Made by a program: the position numbers and the translations under genes. Of a stretch of DNA of 49,536 nucleotides, positions 21,280 to 29,886 are shown piece by piece; the first letter of the stretch is position 1, and each line of letters starts with the position of its first letter. Origin of the DNA: a virus. Under the pieces are notes generated by a model that saw nothing but the letters and a program-made list of their open reading frames with translations, searched no databases and was not told where the DNA came from. The stretch is from the IMG/VR virus record IMGVR_UViG_3300025313_000025, positions 1-49,536 of that record; one strand, given 5' to 3'.

Positions 21280-21322
21280 GAAGACCCGGAGAGTCGCCCA
21301 TGAAGCGGCCCTCCGGGTCTTC
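21280..21322 (+). terminator. Second hairpin terminator
   Basis: GAAGACCCGGAG (21280-21291) pairs with CTCCGGGTCTTC (21311-21322), 12 perfect base pairs. Together with the hairpin at 21227-21259 it separates the sugar genes from the repeat-protein genes. No U-tract follows. Confidence 0.65.
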
Positions 21323-21360
21323 ATGTGTCCAACGCACCACGACTGGCACATGGCTGACTG

Positions 21361-21588
21361 ATGGCCGAGTTCGTCCGTATCGTGCAGGTCCGCTCCAACG
21401 GGACGGAGCGGCGCATCCGTGACATCCCCATCGCCAGCCTGACCGATTCGCAGGTCGAGCGCGCCGAGGCCTACGCCGAGGCGCGGGCTACATGGGATGC
21501 CGGCCAGCATATCCGCGTCTACACGTCCAGCAACGAGACCATCAGCTCGGGCGATCTCGTCTGGGACTCTGACATCGACTACGGCTGA
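21361..21588 (+). CDS. Small hypothetical protein, 75 aa
   Basis: 75 residues (MAEFVRIVQVRSNGTERRIR ...). It has a strand, a helix and a C-terminal DLVWDSDIDYG. Its stop overlaps the ATG of the giant repeat protein (TGATG), so it is probably made with that protein and could be a chaperone or partner. There is no clear ribosome site. Family unknown. Confidence 0.65.
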   Translation: MAEFVRIVQVRSNGTERRIRDIPIASLTDSQVERAEAYAEARATWDAGQHIRVYTSSNETISSGDLVWDSDIDYG

Positions 21589-24500
21589 TGGCTGCGCCGG
21601 TCTACCTAGACAGAAGTAGTGGCGCCACTGATGCCGGTGGTGCGTGGACCGCTACCTGTCACGCCCCCGGTGCGGCGGGCCGCATCGTCATCCTGCAAGT
21701 CCTCCAGGATGGCACGACGGATGGCGCGGTCACCTTCACCAGCGCCACCAACATCGAGAACCTCGCTGGCACGGATAACGCCTGGACCTACATCGGCGCC
21801 TTCGATGTGGGTGACAGCAACGAGGCCATCCAGCATCTTTGGATCGGCCGCTCGCTCTCCACCAGCGCCCCGACGTTCACGGGCGGCAACAGCACCTCGG
21901 AAGACCTGTATTGGCGCTTCTACGAGTTCACCGATGTCTCGACCGGCACGACGATCGAGACCGTCATCGAGAACGCCACGGCGGGCGCCACGGTCAACAG
22001 CAAGGGCACGAGTGCTACGGCCGCCGATGCCAGCGTCCAGACACTTGGGGCGGATCGGCTCGTCCTCAATTTCTTGGCCATCAACGACGATAACGCAGCG
22101 GCCCGCTTCACGGGTCAGTCCGGCGGGCGATGGTGGCACCAGCTCGGTGGCTATGCCGAGAGTTCCGGCACTGATGGTGCTATCTACCTGCAGGCGTCCT
22201 ATCTATGTGACGCCTTCGAGCTCCTAGGGCTGTCACAGGATGAGGAGCTCTTCGGGACCACGGCATCGGAGCGCCTGGCCCAGCCCTTCACGCCGTCCGG
22301 GGCCGTGACCGTCGCTAGGGGCTTCGTCTATCTACAGAAGTTCGGCTCTCCTGCTGATGACGTGGTGGTCGAGATCCAGTCCGATAGCAGCGGCGTGCCC
22401 TCGGGGACCGTCCTTGGCTCGGCCACGATCCCCAACGCCTCCATATCGACCAGCATCACCCTGTTCAGCGTCGCTCTCTCGGCATCGCTGACCGGCGGCA
22501 CCCCCTATTGGGTCGTCCTGCGGCGGACGGGTTCGCTGGACGCGTCGAACTACTTCCGCTGTTCGCGGGGCGCCATCGGGGCCGAGGCGGGACCCTATGT
22601 CTATACCAGCGGCAGTTGGTCCGCCATCGGGACCACCAATCCGATGCTGGTCGCCGTGGGGAGCGCCTCGGCTGCGGGCACCATCGACGGCGGTACGGGC
22701 TCGATCACCGACTCCGATGCCTGGGGCGTCGTGGGCTTCGCGCTCATCGGCACGACGGCGGGCGGCACCACCGTCCCCGGTTCTCTCACTGCGAACGCCG
22801 TCATCAAGAAGACCAGGTCTTTGTCGTTCACAGTCAACGCTGTACTCAAGGCTGGTAGCGGCACCAAGACCCTCACGGCGGACGCTGCGATTAAGCGAGC
22901 GCGGTCTGGGTCGTTCCTCTCGGATGCTGTCATCAAGAGAGCGGCACCGACATCGTTCACGTCGGCTGCGGTCCTGAAAAAGACCCAGGCGAGTTCGTTC
23001 ACGGTCGACGCGATCATCAAGAAGACTAGCTCTACCTCGTTCTTGATCGATGCCATCACCAAGAGGACGCAGTCGGTATCGCTTGGCACCGACGCCATCA
23101 TCAAGGGGACTCAGACTGGGTCCCTCTCTGGCGATGCCGTCTTCAGGAAGACACAGACTGCGTCCTTCACTGTCGATGCGTTCATAAGTGCGCTGAGGAT
23201 CGCCTCGTTCAGCGCGGACGCGGTCATCGAAAAGACCGCCATCGCGTCACTGCTGGTCGATGCTGTCGCTCGCAAGACCCAGGCAGCCTCACTCACCATC
23301 GATGCCTGGTTGTCGCTGACGCGGTCTGGTTCCCTCACTGTCGATGCTTCGCTGCAGAAGACAAGTGTCGGGTCCTTCTCTGTCGACGCCATCTGCAAGA
23401 GGACCTGGGTCTTTAGCGATGTGCAAGCGCGTACCTCAGCGTTGGGTGAGATCACGCTCGGCGACACGACTCTTGGGGATGTCGTGGTGGAGGCCGCCGG
23501 GTTCACGGTCGATGCCGTGATCATCGCGACGATCCCTGGCTCTCTCACTGCAGATGCGGTCATCCGAAGAACCATCGCTGGTTCGTTCACGATCGATGCC
23601 TGGGTCGCGGGCATCAACGTCGAGGGCTTCGCTGTCGACGCCATCATCCTGACGACGAGGTCTGACTCGACGGTCGTCGATGCTGTCTTGCGCAAGACAC
23701 AAGTCGGGGCGTTCACGGCTGATGCATGCCTGAAGCGGACGGTCACATCGAGCTTCACGCTAGATGCGATCGTCAAGAAGGTCCAGTCAGCGTCCTTCTT
23801 GATCGACGCGGTAGCCATGGCTTCGCGAGCAGGGTCGCTCACCGTCGACGCCTATCTCCTGGCTGTTCGGCAAGGATCGCTGACGGTCGATGCGATCGCC
23901 CGAGCCACTATCGGTGGTGCGTTCACGGTCGACGCTTTCATCGAGGGAGTGAACGTCGCCGCGTTCAGCGTCGACGCGACCATCCTGGCGGCTAGGACAG
24001 GCTCTGCGACGGTCGATGCAGTCGTGCGCAGGACACAGGCTGGGTCTTTCTCCATCGATGCCTACATCCTTGCGACGCGCACAGACTCGTTCGCCGCCGA
24101 TGCCATCGTCCTGAGGGCACAGGCAGGCTCGTTCAGTATCGATGCTTGGGTCGAGGGGACCGGGATCGCGGCCTTCACGATCGACGCGATCATCGCCGCG
24201 ACCAGGGCGGCATCAGCCAGCATCGATGCGATCGTCACGAGGACGGCCCTTGCGACTCTCACGGTCGATGCGTGGCTGCAGCGCACATCTTCAGCCAGCC
24301 TCTCCATCGATGCGGTCATCCGTGCTGCGGGGACTGACTCGGCGACCATCGATGCGATCCTGCTGGCCACGCGCAGCGGGTCGTTCTCCATCGATGCGGT
24401 CATCTCTGCGACGACCACGGCGTCGTTCGGCACGGACGCCATCCTCGCGAGGACCCAAACCGGGTCCTTCCTCATCGACGCGGACCTGCATGCAGTTCAA

Positions 24501-25895
24501 GCAGCGTCGTTCAGCGTCGATGCCTACCTTCTTGCGACCCGGACGGCTTCGTTCACGACTGATGCCATCGTTCGCAAGACGCAGGTCGGGGCGTTCACGG
24601 TCGATGCCTTCATCGAGGGAGAGGGTGTCGGGGCGTTCTCCATCGATGCCGTCATATCGAAGACGACCCCAGATGGGTTCCTGGTCGATGCGATCATATC
24701 GAAGGGGCAGGCCGATACCTTCGATGTAGATGCCATCGTCGAGCGGACAGCGGTCAGCGTCATCACCATCGACGCTGTCATCGCCAAGAGCGCGACGGCT
24801 TCGTTCACCGCAGACGCCGTCCTCTTCGAGACGAACACGGCTTCGTTCACGATCGATGCATGGCTTCTTCTGCCGACCATCACCGACTCCTTCGTCATCG
24901 ACGCGATCGTCAGACGGTCGTCGTCCGCGTCGTTCAGTGTCAACGCTTGGATCGAAGGAGCAGGTGTCGGGGCGTTCACTATCGATGCGGTCATCGCGGC
25001 CGGCAGGACGGGTTCCTTCACGATCGATGCTCTCGCGAGTGTCCCGCGTGCTGGCTCGTTCACGACGGACGCGATCATCCGTGCTGTCGTGTTCGGTGCG
25101 CTATCGGTCGATGCTATCTTGCTCACGACGAGAGATGCATCACTCTCAGCCGACGCTGTCATGGCAGGGCAACAGACCGCCTCGTTCGCGGTCGATGCCT
25201 ACATCGTCCGCACGATCGTTGACTCGTTCAGCACAGATGCTGTACTTCTCAGCACGAGTTCTGCTACCGTAACGCTCAACGCGGTCATCGAAGCGACCGC
25301 TGGCGATGCGTTCACAGTGGACGCGTTCATCGCGAAGACAGGTGTCGCAGCCTTCGCCGTAGATGCGGTGATCGGTGCAACCCGAACGGTCGGGTTCAGT
25401 GCAGACGCCATCTTGGCGACCCAAGAGACCGGGTCGTTCTCGATCGATGCCTCGATCTCACCGCTCCTGCCGGACCATCTCGATTGGATAGACACGACCC
25501 GGTATCTCGATTGGGCGGATACGACGCGGTTCCTAGACTGGGCCGACTCGACGCGGTTCCTAGACTGGACAAGGAGCGGTTACATGGGCTCGTTCATCAC
25601 GGGTGACACCGGCCCGGACCTCACAGGCACCATCCATGCTCTCGGTGATGCCACCGACGTTGAAACGTTGACTGGGGCGACGGTCCGCTTCCAGATGCGC
25701 AAGGACAACGACAAGTCGTATCGAGTCAACGGATCCGCCACCATCATCAACGCGACATCCGGGACCGTGCGCTACCAGTGGTCAGTGAACGATCTCAACC
25801 TGAAGGGCTCCTACAAGGGTCGCTGGGAAGTCACCTATCCGGGCGGCAGGGTCGTCACCACCGCTGCGAAGGACATCGTCGTCGACCGTCAGTAG
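21588..25895 (+). CDS. Giant 14-residue-repeat virion protein, 1435 aa
   Basis: Three parts. Residues 1-~395 are beta-rich, with a section resembling phage-surface or choice-of-anchor domains (LAQPFTPSGAVTVARGFVYL, then VVLRRTGSLD). Residues ~398-1296 are about 62 tandem copies of a 14-residue unit, consensus GSFTVDAVIKKTQT, with D-A nearly invariant, broken once after unit 15 by ~28 residues containing LGEITLGDTTLGD. Residues ~1300-1328 have four LDW repeats at 9-residue spacing. Residues ~1332-1435 (FITGDTGPDLTGTIH, GATVRFQMRK, GRWEVTYPGG) resemble the BppU N-terminal domain of baseplate upper proteins. It is likely an elongated beta-solenoid-like appendage, rich in Ser/Thr and surrounded by glycosyltransferase genes. 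Virion location is inferred. Confidence 0.8.
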   Translation: MAAPVYLDRSSGATDAGGAWTATCHAPGAAGRIVILQVLQDGTTDGAVTFTSATNIENLAGTDNAWTYIGAFDVGDSNEAIQHLWIGRSLSTSAPTFTGGNSTSEDLYWRFYEFTDVSTGTTIETVIENATAGATVNSKGTSATAADASVQTLGADRLVLNFLAINDDNAAARFTGQSGGRWWHQLGGYAESSGTDGAIYLQASYLCDAFELLGLSQDEELFGTTASERLAQPFTPSGAVTVARGFVYLQKFGSPADDVVVEIQSDSSGVPSGTVLGSATIPNASISTSITLFSVALSASLTGGTPYWVVLRRTGSLDASNYFRCSRGAIGAEAGPYVYTSGSWSAIGTTNPMLVAVGSASAAGTIDGGTGSITDSDAWGVVGFALIGTTAGGTTVPGSLTANAVIKKTRSLSFTVNAVLKAGSGTKTLTADAAIKRARSGSFLSDAVIKRAAPTSFTSAAVLKKTQASSFTVDAIIKKTSSTSFLIDAITKRTQSVSLGTDAIIKGTQTGSLSGDAVFRKTQTASFTVDAFISALRIASFSADAVIEKTAIASLLVDAVARKTQAASLTIDAWLSLTRSGSLTVDASLQKTSVGSFSVDAICKRTWVFSDVQARTSALGEITLGDTTLGDVVVEAAGFTVDAVIIATIPGSLTADAVIRRTIAGSFTIDAWVAGINVEGFAVDAIILTTRSDSTVVDAVLRKTQVGAFTADACLKRTVTSSFTLDAIVKKVQSASFLIDAVAMASRAGSLTVDAYLLAVRQGSLTVDAIARATIGGAFTVDAFIEGVNVAAFSVDATILAARTGSATVDAVVRRTQAGSFSIDAYILATRTDSFAADAIVLRAQAGSFSIDAWVEGTGIAAFTIDAIIAATRAASASIDAIVTRTALATLTVDAWLQRTSSASLSIDAVIRAAGTDSATIDAILLATRSGSFSIDAVISATTTASFGTDAILARTQTGSFLIDADLHAVQAASFSVDAYLLATRTASFTTDAIVRKTQVGAFTVDAFIEGEGVGAFSIDAVISKTTPDGFLVDAIISKGQADTFDVDAIVERTAVSVITIDAVIAKSATASFTADAVLFETNTASFTIDAWLLLPTITDSFVIDAIVRRSSSASFSVNAWIEGAGVGAFTIDAVIAAGRTGSFTIDALASVPRAGSFTTDAIIRAVVFGALSVDAILLTTRDASLSADAVMAGQQTASFAVDAYIVRTIVDSFSTDAVLLSTSSATVTLNAVIEATAGDAFTVDAFIAKTGVAAFAVDAVIGATRTVGFSADAILATQETGSFSIDASISPLLPDHLDWIDTTRYLDWADTTRFLDWADSTRFLDWTRSGYMGSFITGDTGPDLTGTIHALGDATDVETLTGATVRFQMRKDNDKSYRVNGSATIINATSGTVRYQWSVNDLNLKGSYKGRWEVTYPGGRVVTTAAKDIVVDRQ
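22779..25474 (+). repeat. About 62 tandem 42-base units coding GSFTVDAVIKKTQT-type repeats
   Basis: Hand segmentation gives 62 units of 14 codons. Common residues are Ser2, Phe/Leu3, Asp6 and Ala7, with hydrophobic residues at 5, 8 and 9 and Lys/Arg/Thr at 10-12. Units differ in codons but often share long stretches such as TTCACGGTCGATGC. The only break is at about 23410-23500. Confidence 0.9.
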
Positions 25896-25928
25896 TCGAC
25901 ATCACGCCTCATCCTTTCGGGAGGGCTC

Positions 25929-27203
25929 ATGGCCAAGATCCTCTGGCATGGTGATGCTGGCTGCCACACGGGCTTCGGGCGTGTCACCCACTCTCTCGCT
26001 GAGCGCCTCGTGCGCGACTATGGGCATGACATCACCGTACTTGCCGTCAACCATGAAGGTGACTATTGGCCATCGCTCCTTGATCCATCACAAGCGACGC
26101 CTCTCAAGCTCTATCGACCGACCCGCTTCCTGGGGCACGACACGTTCGGCTATTCGAGGGTCGTCGAGATGCTCGGACGAGTGGCGCCTGAGGTGGTGGT
26201 CGAGTTCCATGACCCCGACACCCTCCTCGACATGCTCTATGAGAATCAGTACGACCGGGCGCGCATGTTGCTCCAACTCCGACCCATCCTCACGTATCTG
26301 CCGTGTGATGGCTACAACCTGCCGGCCGAGTGGCAGAGGCTCCTGACGGTCACCAACGTCGTGACCATGAGCAAGTTCGGACAGTCGCAGTATCCGGGCT
26401 CGAAGATGGTCTATCACGGGGTCGACACCAATCTGTTCTGGCCGGTCAGCGAGAAGCCCATCACGACGTCGACGGGCATCACCTGCAAGACGAAGAAGGA
26501 CTGCAAGGAGATGTTCGGGTTCGACCGCAAGGGCTTCCTTGTCCTGCGGGTCGACAAGAACAGCGGACGGAAGGATTTCGGAGCGACGTTCCAGGCGCTG
26601 ATTCCGTTCATGCGTCGGCACTCGAACGTACAGGTCCACTTCCATACACAAAGCAAGCAGCAGACCAGCGGCGTACCCATCGAGAAACTCATCCGCAAGG
26701 TGCCGGATATCGACCACAAGCGGTTCTTCTTGCCAGGGCTAAGCAACTCCTGGGAGGGTTGGGCGCAAGAGGATTTGAACTGCTTGTACAACGCAGCCGA
26801 CCTATTCATCTCGACCAGTCGAGGCGAGGGTTTCGGATTGACGTTGGCAGAGAGTCTCGCGGTCGGAGTGCCGGTCATCGCACAGGATGTCAGCGCCATC
26901 ACCGAGGTCGTCGGGCCCGGCGGCAAGCTCATCGAACCACAACGTCTCATCACCGTCCCATCAGGTGAGGATGTCTGGCTCTCTGACGTCGAGGCTTTCA
27001 CTGAGGCGCTCGAGTATCTCTATGAGAGCGCAGGGGCCAGAAGGTCACTCGGCGAAGCCGGGTTGAAGCACGTGCGGGAGAACTTCCGCTGGGACGTCGC
27101 AGCCGAGCGCTTCGACCACTACCTGCGGGCTCTCGCGACCGTGGGCTCAGGAGGGCAGGATGCCGTACAGCTCGACACAGGGACTGCCGAAGTCGGTACG
27201 TGA
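25929..27203 (+). CDS. Family 4-like glycosyltransferase
   Basis: 424 residues, GT-B fold, retaining type. ILWHGDAGCHTGFGRVTHSL is the N-terminal Gly-rich acceptor loop; VYHGVDTNLFWP and RVDKNSGRKDF fit the linker; RGEGFGLTLAESLAVGVPVI is the E-x7-E nucleotide-sugar motif. Clear GGGAGG before ATG 25929. It follows the repeat protein directly, suggesting that it acts on it or on the same glycan. Its end overlaps the prohead protease by 44 bases. Confidence 0.9.
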   Translation: MAKILWHGDAGCHTGFGRVTHSLAERLVRDYGHDITVLAVNHEGDYWPSLLDPSQATPLKLYRPTRFLGHDTFGYSRVVEMLGRVAPEVVVEFHDPDTLLDMLYENQYDRARMLLQLRPILTYLPCDGYNLPAEWQRLLTVTNVVTMSKFGQSQYPGSKMVYHGVDTNLFWPVSEKPITTSTGITCKTKKDCKEMFGFDRKGFLVLRVDKNSGRKDFGATFQALIPFMRRHSNVQVHFHTQSKQQTSGVPIEKLIRKVPDIDHKRFFLPGLSNSWEGWAQEDLNCLYNAADLFISTSRGEGFGLTLAESLAVGVPVIAQDVSAITEVVGPGGKLIEPQRLITVPSGEDVWLSDVEAFTEALEYLYESAGARRSLGEAGLKHVRENFRWDVAAERFDHYLRALATVGSGGQDAVQLDTGTAEVGT

Positions 27204-28539
27204 CCGTTACTCGAGCAGATGTCAGCGTGCCTTCATGCACGCCTTCAACAGCACCCACGAGAAGACGGGCGATGAAGGACGCGCCATGGCCTCAGGTCAT
27301 GCGGCAGCGCAACGATGTGAGGGAAGCAAGACCATGGACGACATCATGACCACGCAGGCGATCCCGTCGGCTAGGTTCGATATCTTCACCGGCATCCTGA
27401 AGGCTGGCGGTGGTGACGGAGAGCCGATGACGCTCTCAGGCGTCGCCTCCTCTTCCGTCGAAGACCTCCATGGCGATCACATCGAGCGGTCTGCCCTGAA
27501 GGACATGGAGAAGCAGATCGCGACCGGCGGTCTGGCCATCTTCCTGAACCACTCCTACAAGGTGCCAGAAGACGTCGCTGGCTACTCATCGTCTGGCAAG
27601 ATCGCCAAGCGTGGCGAGGACGCTGAGGGCAACGCCGTGTGGGATCTCGACATCGAGATCGAGATTAACGACGAGAACCCTCGGGCCGTCGAGGCATGGC
27701 GCGGCATCCAGAAGAAGAAGGCCAAGATCGGTCTCTCCATCGGCGCCAACATCCCACCTGGTGGGTATGAAGAGGATCGCAAGACCGGCGCCAAGACAAT
27801 CAAGCACATCAATCTCCTCGAGACCTCGATGGTGGGTATCCCGGCCAATCCGAGATCATGGATTGCGAAAGCCCTCGAATCGTTGACCCCGAGCGATCCG
27901 CTCCCTCTATCTACGAACGGGACCGGGACCGTAGTCTTCACGTTGACACCCGAAGAGGTCGAAGGGGCGCCTCCTGCCGATGATCGGGACATCGAGCCCG
28001 AGTTGCTCGAGGCTTGCCCGACATGCGGCAAGGGCCGCAACGCTGGTGGCTGTGATGATGGCTACCATAAGCAGACGAGTCCGGACCAGCCGGACACATC
28101 CATCCAAGACGACTCAGAGCCGGAAGCTGTCTCCAGCGACCCCGGCCCCGAGGAAAGCCTCCAGGCTGACCCCTCGGAAGTCGCCCCCCTTGAAAGCGAC
28201 ACCGCCGCCATCGTGCTGGAGTCGCTCGACCAGGTCGACGGAGAGGTCACCGCGACCCACCTCCAGTCGGCTGTGGACATCGGACTTGCGCTGGTCGCGC
28301 AGGTCACGAAGGCCCGGGCCGAGCGAGATGCCGCACTGACCGCGCAGGCGGAAGCCGAACGGGAGCGAGACGAGGTGATCGAGCGGACCGGCAGGATCCT
28401 TGCCGACACCGCACAGGTCATCGAGGCCGTGGGCGATATGCCCCTCGGTCGCAAGACGGCCATCCGAGAGCAGGGATCCAAGATCTCGCATCTCGTGTCC
28501 GTCTATGGGACCGAGTTCATGAAGATGTTGGAGAAGTGA
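27160..28539 (+). CDS. Prohead protease with ChaB-like N-terminus and scaffold-like C-terminus
   Basis: 459 residues. Residues 1-~60 (MPYSSTQGLPKSVRDRYSSR, then AFMHAFNST) resemble the ChaB family. Residues ~65-245 are an HK97-type S78 protease: H131 in FLNHSYKVP, S193 in IGLSIGA and the end motif ETSMVGIPANPRS. Residues ~270-459 are acidic and then coiled-coil (RAERDAALTAQAEAERERDE), fitting a scaffold that the protease removes during head maturation. It directly precedes the major capsid protein. ATG 27160 keeps the ChaB part and overlaps the glycosyltransferase gene. Confidence 0.88.
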   Translation: MPYSSTQGLPKSVRDRYSSRCQRAFMHAFNSTHEKTGDEGRAMASGHAAAQRCEGSKTMDDIMTTQAIPSARFDIFTGILKAGGGDGEPMTLSGVASSSVEDLHGDHIERSALKDMEKQIATGGLAIFLNHSYKVPEDVAGYSSSGKIAKRGEDAEGNAVWDLDIEIEINDENPRAVEAWRGIQKKKAKIGLSIGANIPPGGYEEDRKTGAKTIKHINLLETSMVGIPANPRSWIAKALESLTPSDPLPLSTNGTGTVVFTLTPEEVEGAPPADDRDIEPELLEACPTCGKGRNAGGCDDGYHKQTSPDQPDTSIQDDSEPEAVSSDPGPEESLQADPSEVAPLESDTAAIVLESLDQVDGEVTATHLQSAVDIGLALVAQVTKARAERDAALTAQAEAERERDEVIERTGRILADTAQVIEAVGDMPLGRKTAIREQGSKISHLVSVYGTEFMKMLEK

Positions 28540-28540
28540 G

Positions 28541-29872
28541 ATGTCAGTGACACTCGAAGCGCTCCAGCGGTCCCTTGACGAACTCAAGGAACTGATTGGA
28601 GCGCAGGCGAGCACTCCGACACCACTCGTGGCCCCTGCGGTGACGCAGGGAGTCGAGGACGGGGCCATGCAGGCCTCTCCATCGCGGTCGATCATGTCCC
28701 CTTCGGACATGTTCGCGATGCGCGAGATGTTGTCGAAGAAGAGCTTGCCAGAACTGCACGCGATGTTCGCGTTGCAGGCAGCCAAGCGCGGATCCGGGAT
28801 CCCCTACGAAGCCTGGCTCATGGCCGGTGGACAGGCTCGGGCCGCCGCATATGGAAACCTAGCGACCTCGGGGATCGACCCCGAGATTCAGAAGTTGCTC
28901 GACACGAGCGGTGGTGCTGCCCTCATCCGGCAGGACCTCGAGCCGGTCCTGTACGAACTCTTCGTCCGCGAGATGCCTGCCTGGGACAGGATGCCCAAGG
29001 AGCCGGCCAACGGCCTCGTGCATACCTACCAGCAGATCACCTCGTTCGGTGGCGCTTCGTTCATCGGCGAGCTGGGGACCGTGCCGGACGACCAGGCCAC
29101 CTACGTTCGCCAGACCGCGAACGTCGCCATCGTGGCGACACGACGTGGTGTCTCGCTGAAGAACCAGTTCGCTGCTCTTCAGTCGGGCTCTGGCTTCAAC
29201 CCTCTGAACCTCGAACTCCAGCAGGGCCTTCGCGCCATGGCGAAGACCATGCAGGACCAGATCTTCTCGGGTCACTCGACAGACTCGGGTGGCACGGCAG
29301 CCAACGAGCTCGGCCTCTACGACGCCAACGCGTTCACAGGCCTCCGCTCGATCCTCAACACCGCCCGTGCGGTCAACGTCGATCCGGCAACGGACCCGAC
29401 CACGACAGGGTCACTCCGTCGTGCGTTCGCCGATGCTGCGACAGAGATCATGCAGCAGGGTGGTGGGAAGCCGGAGATCATCTGGGCCAACCCACTGGAC
29501 ATCGATACGTTCAGCGAGCAGCAGGAAGCCCTGCAGCGTTGGCCTGGCCAGCAGCTTGCCGTGGCTCCTGGTGTCATCGTGGATGGCGTGATGACGTCCT
29601 TCGGACGCTTGCCCTTCGGGCCGGTGCCGGGAAACTCCATCGCCTCATACACGGCGACGGATACGTACAGTGGCAACACGGTGCGTGACGCCTACCTGTG
29701 CGACGAGTCGACCATGTCGTTGCCGTATCTCGGGAGTGAGGGCCCCACGGTCCTGGACATCCCCATCGGCATCGCCGGGCAGTTGACGCACCTGTACGTG
29801 ATCTTCGGGATGTGGGGATTCGCAGTCAAGGCTATCCCGTTTTCTAACAAGGTCAGAATCAAGGTAGCGTAA
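28541..29872 (+). CDS. Major capsid protein (HK97 fold)
   Basis: 443 residues. The N-terminal ~75 residues are helical and charged (LEALQRSLDELKELIGAQ), a likely delta-domain cleaved by the protease. The body has LIRQDLEPVLYELFVREMPA (N-arm and E-loop region), VAIVATRRGVSLKNQ, the helix LELQQGLRAMAKTMQDQIFS and GKPEIIWANPLDIDTFSEQ, all usual in HK97-like shells. GGAGAAGTGAG precedes ATG 28541. Confidence 0.92.
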   Translation: MSVTLEALQRSLDELKELIGAQASTPTPLVAPAVTQGVEDGAMQASPSRSIMSPSDMFAMREMLSKKSLPELHAMFALQAAKRGSGIPYEAWLMAGGQARAAAYGNLATSGIDPEIQKLLDTSGGAALIRQDLEPVLYELFVREMPAWDRMPKEPANGLVHTYQQITSFGGASFIGELGTVPDDQATYVRQTANVAIVATRRGVSLKNQFAALQSGSGFNPLNLELQQGLRAMAKTMQDQIFSGHSTDSGGTAANELGLYDANAFTGLRSILNTARAVNVDPATDPTTTGSLRRAFADAATEIMQQGGGKPEIIWANPLDIDTFSEQQEALQRWPGQQLAVAPGVIVDGVMTSFGRLPFGPVPGNSIASYTATDTYSGNTVRDAYLCDESTMSLPYLGSEGPTVLDIPIGIAGQLTHLYVIFGMWGFAVKAIPFSNKVRIKVA

Positions 29873-29886
29873 TATCCCTAAGACAG

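Noticed and set aside
22779-25474. Regular repeat spacing resembling a CRISPR array
   Set aside because: There are no conserved palindromic repeats with unique spacers; the period is 42 bases of coding sequence with conserved protein pattern.
23111-25495. Long open frames on the minus strand (up to 243 codons) and in other plus frames across the repeat region
   Set aside because: The repeat unit is 42 bases, a multiple of three, so a stop-free unit yields stop-free frames in all registers. They have no ribosome sites and low-complexity products.
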